Below, piece after piece: positions 59,722 to 64,000 of a DNA stretch of 64,000 nt (position 1 is the first letter of the stretch; each line of letters opens with the position of its first letter). Where the stretch lies: assembly GCA_023313575.1 (NCBI GenBank), contig JAJTTP010000001.1:1674001-1738000 (forward strand). Direction: 5' to 3'. A program made the translations under genes and the position numbers. The stretch is from Eutypella sp. D-1. Lineage: Eukaryota; Ascomycota; Sordariomycetes; Xylariales; Diatrypaceae. The notes beneath the pieces are model-generated. The model was given only the letters and a program-made list of their open reading frames with translations. It did no database searches and was not told the origin of the DNA.

Positions 59722-60617
59722 TCATGACTTCTGCTCCTGCTGCTCCTTCTCCTGCTTCTCCTGCTCCTGCAGCTTCCGCGCCTCGGCCTCGGCCTCGGCC
59801 TTCGCTAGCAGCTTCTTGGCCTTCCGCTCCTCCACTTCTGCGTACTTCTGTCGGTAATGCTCGGTGACGTGATCGAGGTTGGGGAGGTGGCCAGCGGGGA
59901 TGGCATGCGGGGAAGCGTGACCGATTAGTCTGTATCGTTAGCGAGCAAGCACACACAAAACATTGATACATGAAACGAAAAGGGGGGGATGTACTCGGGC
60001 ATCTTGAGCTCGACATGGGTGCTCCGACCGGCGTAGAAGAACAGGTGCTTGTCGTGGGCGGCCTGCTCGATGAGGCGCGTGCGGATGTCGTTGCGCTCGG
60101 CCCAGGTGTCGTTCAGGGACTCGAAGCCGCGCAGCCACTTCTCGACGCTCGACGGCTCGCCGTTCGGGCCCGGCCGCGAGATCGCGTACCCCGCGTACGA
60201 GAGCGGTACTGCTGCTGCGAAAATGTAGAAGCCCGTCTGTATGTGTGTGCAGTGTGCATGTCAGCCGGGATGTGAAAGGACCATGCTTAGGTTTGTTTAT
60301 GTTCATAGTAGAGATCTCATTGTTTGTCCTCTCTCTCTCTCGTGTGCTTCTTCATTCCACCACCACGCACGCATTCAAAAAGCCGTCATGGGCTCATATT
60401 GCCCGCTCATTGAAAAGCGAAGAGAGGTAAGAGGGGAGGAGGAAAGAGAGGGAGAGGAGGTTCCACGTACGCCGAGACCTTCGTTCACTTCTGGTGCCGC
60501 ATGATGGTGGTCGTGGCCATGACTCTCGGAAGCGTAAGATCGCGAGTTGCGCGGAGTCGACGACGATGGCTTCGCTCGTCGGGCGACACAGCTTGCCCTT
60601 TGCCGTAGGGCCTGCAT
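59722..60617 (-). CDS. Mitochondrial complex I accessory subunit (17.8 kDa-like)
   Basis: Three exons: 60617-60471, 60236-59995, 59929-59722, phases 0 and 2, giving 198 residues. The N-terminus (MQALRQRASCVARRAK, then STPRNSRSYAS) is basic, hydroxylated and free of acids, a good mitochondrial presequence. The mature start has ESHGHDHHHAAPEVNEGLG, followed by one membrane helix, GFYIFAAAVPLSYAGYAI. Then come WLRGFESLNDTWAERNDIRT, LIEQAAHDKHLFFYAG and IPAGHLPNLDHVTEHYRQ, and a charged Ala/Glu/Gln-rich tail predicted helical. This resembles the 17.8 kDa subunit of Neurospora NADH:ubiquinone oxidoreductase, an accessory inner-membrane subunit without redox centres. The exact subunit name is from memory; mitochondrial single-span membrane protein is secure. 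The gene is divergent from SIL1, with 964 bases between starts. Confidence 0.75.
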
Positions 60618-61581
60618 ATCTGTTTCTGGGGGGGGAGGGCGGCTGGTGAGTGTCGCCAATTAGGAGTAAGGAGAGTTCGGTAGGTGAGGATAGGTATTAA
60701 AGATCGCTTCGTCGAGAGTTCTCTCACTCACTCTCTATCCTATCTTGATCTCGGGTTACTGCGGGAAAGATGATGATGTCGGGTTTGAGAGCATTCTCCG
60801 TACGTTGTGGAGCTGTGACCAATCAGAGATGTCGCTTGAGTAAGCGTTGTACTGTAGATAATATGTCTAATTACTGTATATATGTACTGTATGTACAGTA
60901 TGCACCTAAACTGATAGAGCTCTACTCTAGCGAATTGCTTAACTGCATACATTTTATCTCTTAGATTCATTTCTGTACCTCTCCATTGAATGATTCCAGG
61001 TTGATGAATGCCAAAAAAGCTTGGAGGCATCTCGCCTGTTTCAAGCACAAGAGCATATCCGCATTATCCCAGCATGTCATGTGGTAATAGAAATAGAAAT
61101 GTGGTCATTTCTTGACAGTTAGTGCTAAGTATCGAATTCTAAGAGAAAAGAAGAAAAAAAAAAAAAGGTCTGCCTAGATGAAGTTTCTTGAAGGTTCTCC
61201 ATATTCGTGGCCAGTTGGTCCTTGTTGCAAGCTGTTCAATTTACTAGTCAGCTACAATTGAACCTCTACTTAACGGGCACTTCTCACAAGCTGTATCGTC
61301 TTATAAGCATCTCAGAACGCACCCCCTCCCCCTTTTTTTCTTTCGTCTTGCATGATACATGGAACAATCCATACCCCTTTTCGACTGATTGTTTTTCTTT
61401 CCTGCATAGCGGACCGTGGGTAAATCAAAATATCGAATCCGATATATTAGAAGGCCAGTCCAGATCACCAAGTCATCCGTTTATCTACACGGTATATGGT
61501 ATTGAGCGTAGAACTCCAACTCCACTTCCACCTCTACCTGCCCAGGGTGCATACCCCGTTTATTCTATTCACCTATTCAGC
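60618..61581. promoter_or_regulatory. Shared promoter region between complex I gene and SIL1
   Basis: 964 bases between divergent starts. An in-frame open stretch continues upstream of the SIL1 ATG to 61207 but has no coding character and is likely leader sequence. TACTGTATATATGTACTGTATGTACAGTA-type near-palindromic words lie at about 60872-60902, and a poly-A run at 61154-61166. Confidence 0.5.
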
Positions 61582-62859
61582 ATGATATTATCATACTTCC
61601 GCAACTTTCTGCGGATACTGTTCTCTATTGCCCTCATAAGTGCCCTCATCTCGTCACTGGCATCTGCATCATCACCATCCACACCGTCAGAATCACCCTC
61701 GGCCGAGGGCGACCTCATCTGCCACACTGATAACCCAGCCGAATGTTACCCCAAAATATTTTCGCCTACCGATGAGTTCCAGGTAGTCCACGATGACCAG
61801 GATCTCCCACCTGGCCTCCACATCCGGCTGGACATCCAAACTGGCCAGAAACAGGCCAAGATCAATGTCCCCACCGAAGAGAACCCGGCGCTCGAGGGAC
61901 TGCCGGTGGATCGCTCGGTCGTGGTGGTAGACTCGGATGAGTCCCCGGACACGCCCGAGATTCCGCCAGGGGCACCTGCGTACGACCCGGTCGGCGTTGT
62001 CAAGGCGCCCAAGGAGAAGAGCGAGGGCTTCGTCCAGGCGTTGCAGGTGGTGCAGAGCCACGCGGAGAAGGGAGAGTATGCGCGGTCCGACCAGCTCACC
62101 CATGCGCTCGACGAGCTCGAGGAGCTGTCGCACGACATGTACTACGGCCTACAGATCGCGGAGAGCCCGGACACGCTGCACGGCCTGTTCTGCATCCTTA
62201 TGAGCCGGGACGCAGAGCAGGCGGCGACGCAGCCGCTCGCCGAGCGCAGTGACTTCCTGGCATCCTCCATCATATCATCCGCCGTGCGGAATAACCGGCC
62301 CGCTCTCCTAGCGGTCGAGAAGTCCTGGGACGACATCATGGGGAAGCAATGCAAGAACCACGCTTCCGCGCTCAAGCAGGCTCTGTATGACGAGCTGGCA
62401 CCCTCCTCCTCCTCCGAGCCGTCGGGTACGGAATCCTCAGCAGAGTCGGACTTCACGCGCTTTAACCTGGCGGTCCTCGACGGACTCATCAAGAGCCCGC
62501 GGATCCGGGAGGAGTTCCTCGCCCGCGACGGCATGAAGAGCCTCCTCCGGATCCTGCTCACCACGGGAGAGGAGTGGCAGCCCCGGAGGGCCAAGGCCGC
62601 GCGGATCGTGTCCGATACCTTCCTCGACGAGGATGTCGGCGCGACGCTGGGCGTGTGGCCCAGCCAGGAGGAAGCACACGAGGCGGCCCAGTGTGCGGGG
62701 GGGCAGCAGGCTGGCGACGACGCCCTCGACGAGGGCTGCTGGGAACACCATCTAGAGACCATCGGCCAGAATCCTGCCGACGCGGAGTGGAGCGAGCCGC
62801 TGCTCGCGTTGCTGAAATCGCGACGCCCCGGAGCTTCCGCTCCGCGAGACGAATTATAG
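61582..62859 (+). CDS. SIL1: SIL1 nucleotide exchange factor for ER Hsp70
   Basis: Single exon, 425 residues from ATG 61582, chosen because the hydrophobic signal peptide starts there (LRILFSIALISALISSLASA after a short basic head). The mature part begins with a Ser/Pro segment, then CHTDNPAECYPKIFSPTDEFQ and LPPGLHIRLDIQTGQKQAKI, the conserved N-terminal block of fungal Sil1/Sls1 proteins. A helical armadillo-like domain follows (ALDELEELSHDMYYGLQIAE, SSIISSAVRNNRPAL, REEFLARDGMKSLLRILLT, KAARIVSDTFLDED). The C-terminus is RDEL, an ER retrieval signal. Sil1 opens the nucleotide-binding cleft of BiP/Kar2 to release ADP during protein import and folding. Expression would be expected to respond to ER stress, though I identified no certain unfolded-protein-response element. 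Together with the GH47 mannosidase it represents ER quality control in this window. Confidence 0.93.
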   Translation: MILSYFRNFLRILFSIALISALISSLASASSPSTPSESPSAEGDLICHTDNPAECYPKIFSPTDEFQVVHDDQDLPPGLHIRLDIQTGQKQAKINVPTEENPALEGLPVDRSVVVVDSDESPDTPEIPPGAPAYDPVGVVKAPKEKSEGFVQALQVVQSHAEKGEYARSDQLTHALDELEELSHDMYYGLQIAESPDTLHGLFCILMSRDAEQAATQPLAERSDFLASSIISSAVRNNRPALLAVEKSWDDIMGKQCKNHASALKQALYDELAPSSSSEPSGTESSAESDFTRFNLAVLDGLIKSPRIREEFLARDGMKSLLRILLTTGEEWQPRRAKAARIVSDTFLDEDVGATLGVWPSQEEAHEAAQCAGGQQAGDDALDEGCWEHHLETIGQNPADAEWSEPLLALLKSRRPGASAPRDEL

Positions 62860-64000
62860 AACCAGGTTTTTTTTTTCTGGTGGTATTATTGTATTTAACG
62901 GCGTTTTTATTATCGAGACAATGAGCCGGTTTCGCATTGCACATAGCTGGAGTTCTCTGGTTTATACATACTAGTATTTACGAATCCCGCATCATGCATG
63001 CCTTACGTTGAATAGCTAAGATTTTATGTTCAGACTGAAGGGCAAAGTCCTTTGTGGCATATGACTATTGAGATATGGCCTAGGTCTTCGATTCACTGCC
63101 TACACCCACTGTCTTGTGAGGAGACAATTAGAAGCGCTCCTTTTTCCATGGCCCCTCCACAGGTCTATCCGATGGTGGGGGTGAGCATCTTCCCCTATAA
63201 TTGATTTGACTTACATAACCGGTGTTAGTCTGGTGTAGCCGAACGGACGACCACGAAGCTTGCCCGGGTGGGACGTGTTACAGGAAAAATAGCCACGTTC
63301 CAAGGGTCGCTGCTTCGGACCTGCGCTACCCCCCGTTTTACCTTCGGGCAAAGTGTCTGCCGATTACTGCCAAGGCAACTTTCACCTACCGGTGTACCTG
63401 ATCTGATGACGTGAAGCGGTGCTTGCTTGTATCACCACCCGTCTCCGCGGCAGACCCAGATAGCCTGTCTACTCTGCCCTACCTAGCACAAAGTAAATCC
63501 ATATCATCAGGTGCAACCGGCTGTACCGACCAGGTTTCCCATATGCCATTCGGAGAAATCTAGAGTTTAACTGTTCTGTTCCCATATACCGTTGATTTCC
63601 CGAAAACAGAGGCCGACGTCACTACTCGCCACGCGATACACAGAAGCCCGGTCTATATAGTACACTCATACCCAGTATATAGTATTGGAAAGGCTCTAGG
63701 CTTTTTGAGTTGGCGTGTTATGTTTTATGTTGGCAGGATGGAAAAGGGGGGGGGGGGGAGGGCGATCTGTCTCATGGTCGAAGTTCTGGGTCGTCTATCC
63801 TCCCGTGGAAGACGTAACCAGGTTTGGTGTTGCGCACACGCGAGACGAGGCGGCCTTCCAAGCCAGGCCGGATAAGCTGGCCCCTTCATTAGTTGGTTGT
63901 CTGGGCTAATAACCTGCTACCATCTGTGTACGTCGAGGCGACCGTAGGGTCGGGCGCCCCCGCTGGCAAGCGGTTAAACCAGGACCGCGGGTTTAACGTC
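62860..64000. other. Intergenic to window end
   Basis: The SIL1 3' region followed by about 1 kb with no coding character. A G run lies near 63747-63758. The last frame at 63715-63909 is short and unbiased. Confidence 0.55.

Noticed and set aside
61207..61581. Upstream extension of the SIL1 frame
   Set aside because: It lacks coding character and would bury the signal peptide in the middle of the protein.
1..64000. CRISPR arrays, prokaryotic operons, phage or viral genes
   Set aside because: No regularly spaced repeats and all recognised genes are intron-containing or typical fungal nuclear genes.

Overview
The window is nuclear DNA of a filamentous ascomycete (Pezizomycotina, most likely a Sordariomycete). 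The evidence is short GT-AG introns, a Zn(II)2Cys6 regulator, a SUN-family wall protein, a fungal-type GH47 mannosidase, a Neurospora-like complex I accessory subunit, and large gene-poor intergenic stretches full of microsatellites and CTAGGTAC-type words. No prokaryotic features, rRNA or convincing tRNA were seen. The species cannot be named from the sequence.

Layout: 2.4-4.7 kb holds a decayed amidase of the Arp1-like type, a pseudogene. 7.3-9.4 kb holds a WD40 protein (+). A 5.8 kb gene-poor stretch leads to a Zn2Cys6 transcription factor (15.2-18.0 kb, +), which converges with a GH47 alpha-1,2-mannosidase (20.5-18.5 kb, -). A serine-rich coiled-coil protein of unknown function lies at 24.1-22.1 kb (-). 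After 6 kb without a recognisable gene come four minus-strand genes: an Hcs1/SMUBP2-type helicase (32.9-30.1 kb), a DUF202 membrane protein (34.6-33.4 kb), an MFS sugar porter (37.9-36.3 kb) and, further on, a SUN-family cell-wall protein (44.3-42.9 kb). A small GC3-rich orphan frame (41.0-41.5 kb, +) lies between the last two. A gene desert of 9.7 kb follows. The right end is dense and housekeeping: a C2H2 transcription factor (54.1-56.1 kb, +) with tandem upstream ORFs, ribosomal protein uS19/RPS15 (57.6-58.5 kb, +), a complex I subunit (60.6-59.7 kb, -) and the ER co-chaperone SIL1 (61.6-62.9 kb, +).

The genes form no operon or evident metabolic cluster. Three serve the secretory pathway or cell wall (GH47 N-glycan trimming, SIL1 nucleotide exchange for BiP, SUN wall protein); three serve housekeeping (RPS15, complex I, Hcs1); two are sequence-specific regulators. 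Gene models were spliced by eye from GT-AG sites and reading-frame continuity. All main models close to whole codons, but none is backed by transcripts. The most unusual items are the zinc cluster assembled from three exons including a 31-nt exon, the multiply broken amidase, the overlapping uORFs before the C2H2 gene, an interstitial TAGGGT block, and the conserved-looking but unrecognised protein at 22.1-24.1 kb.
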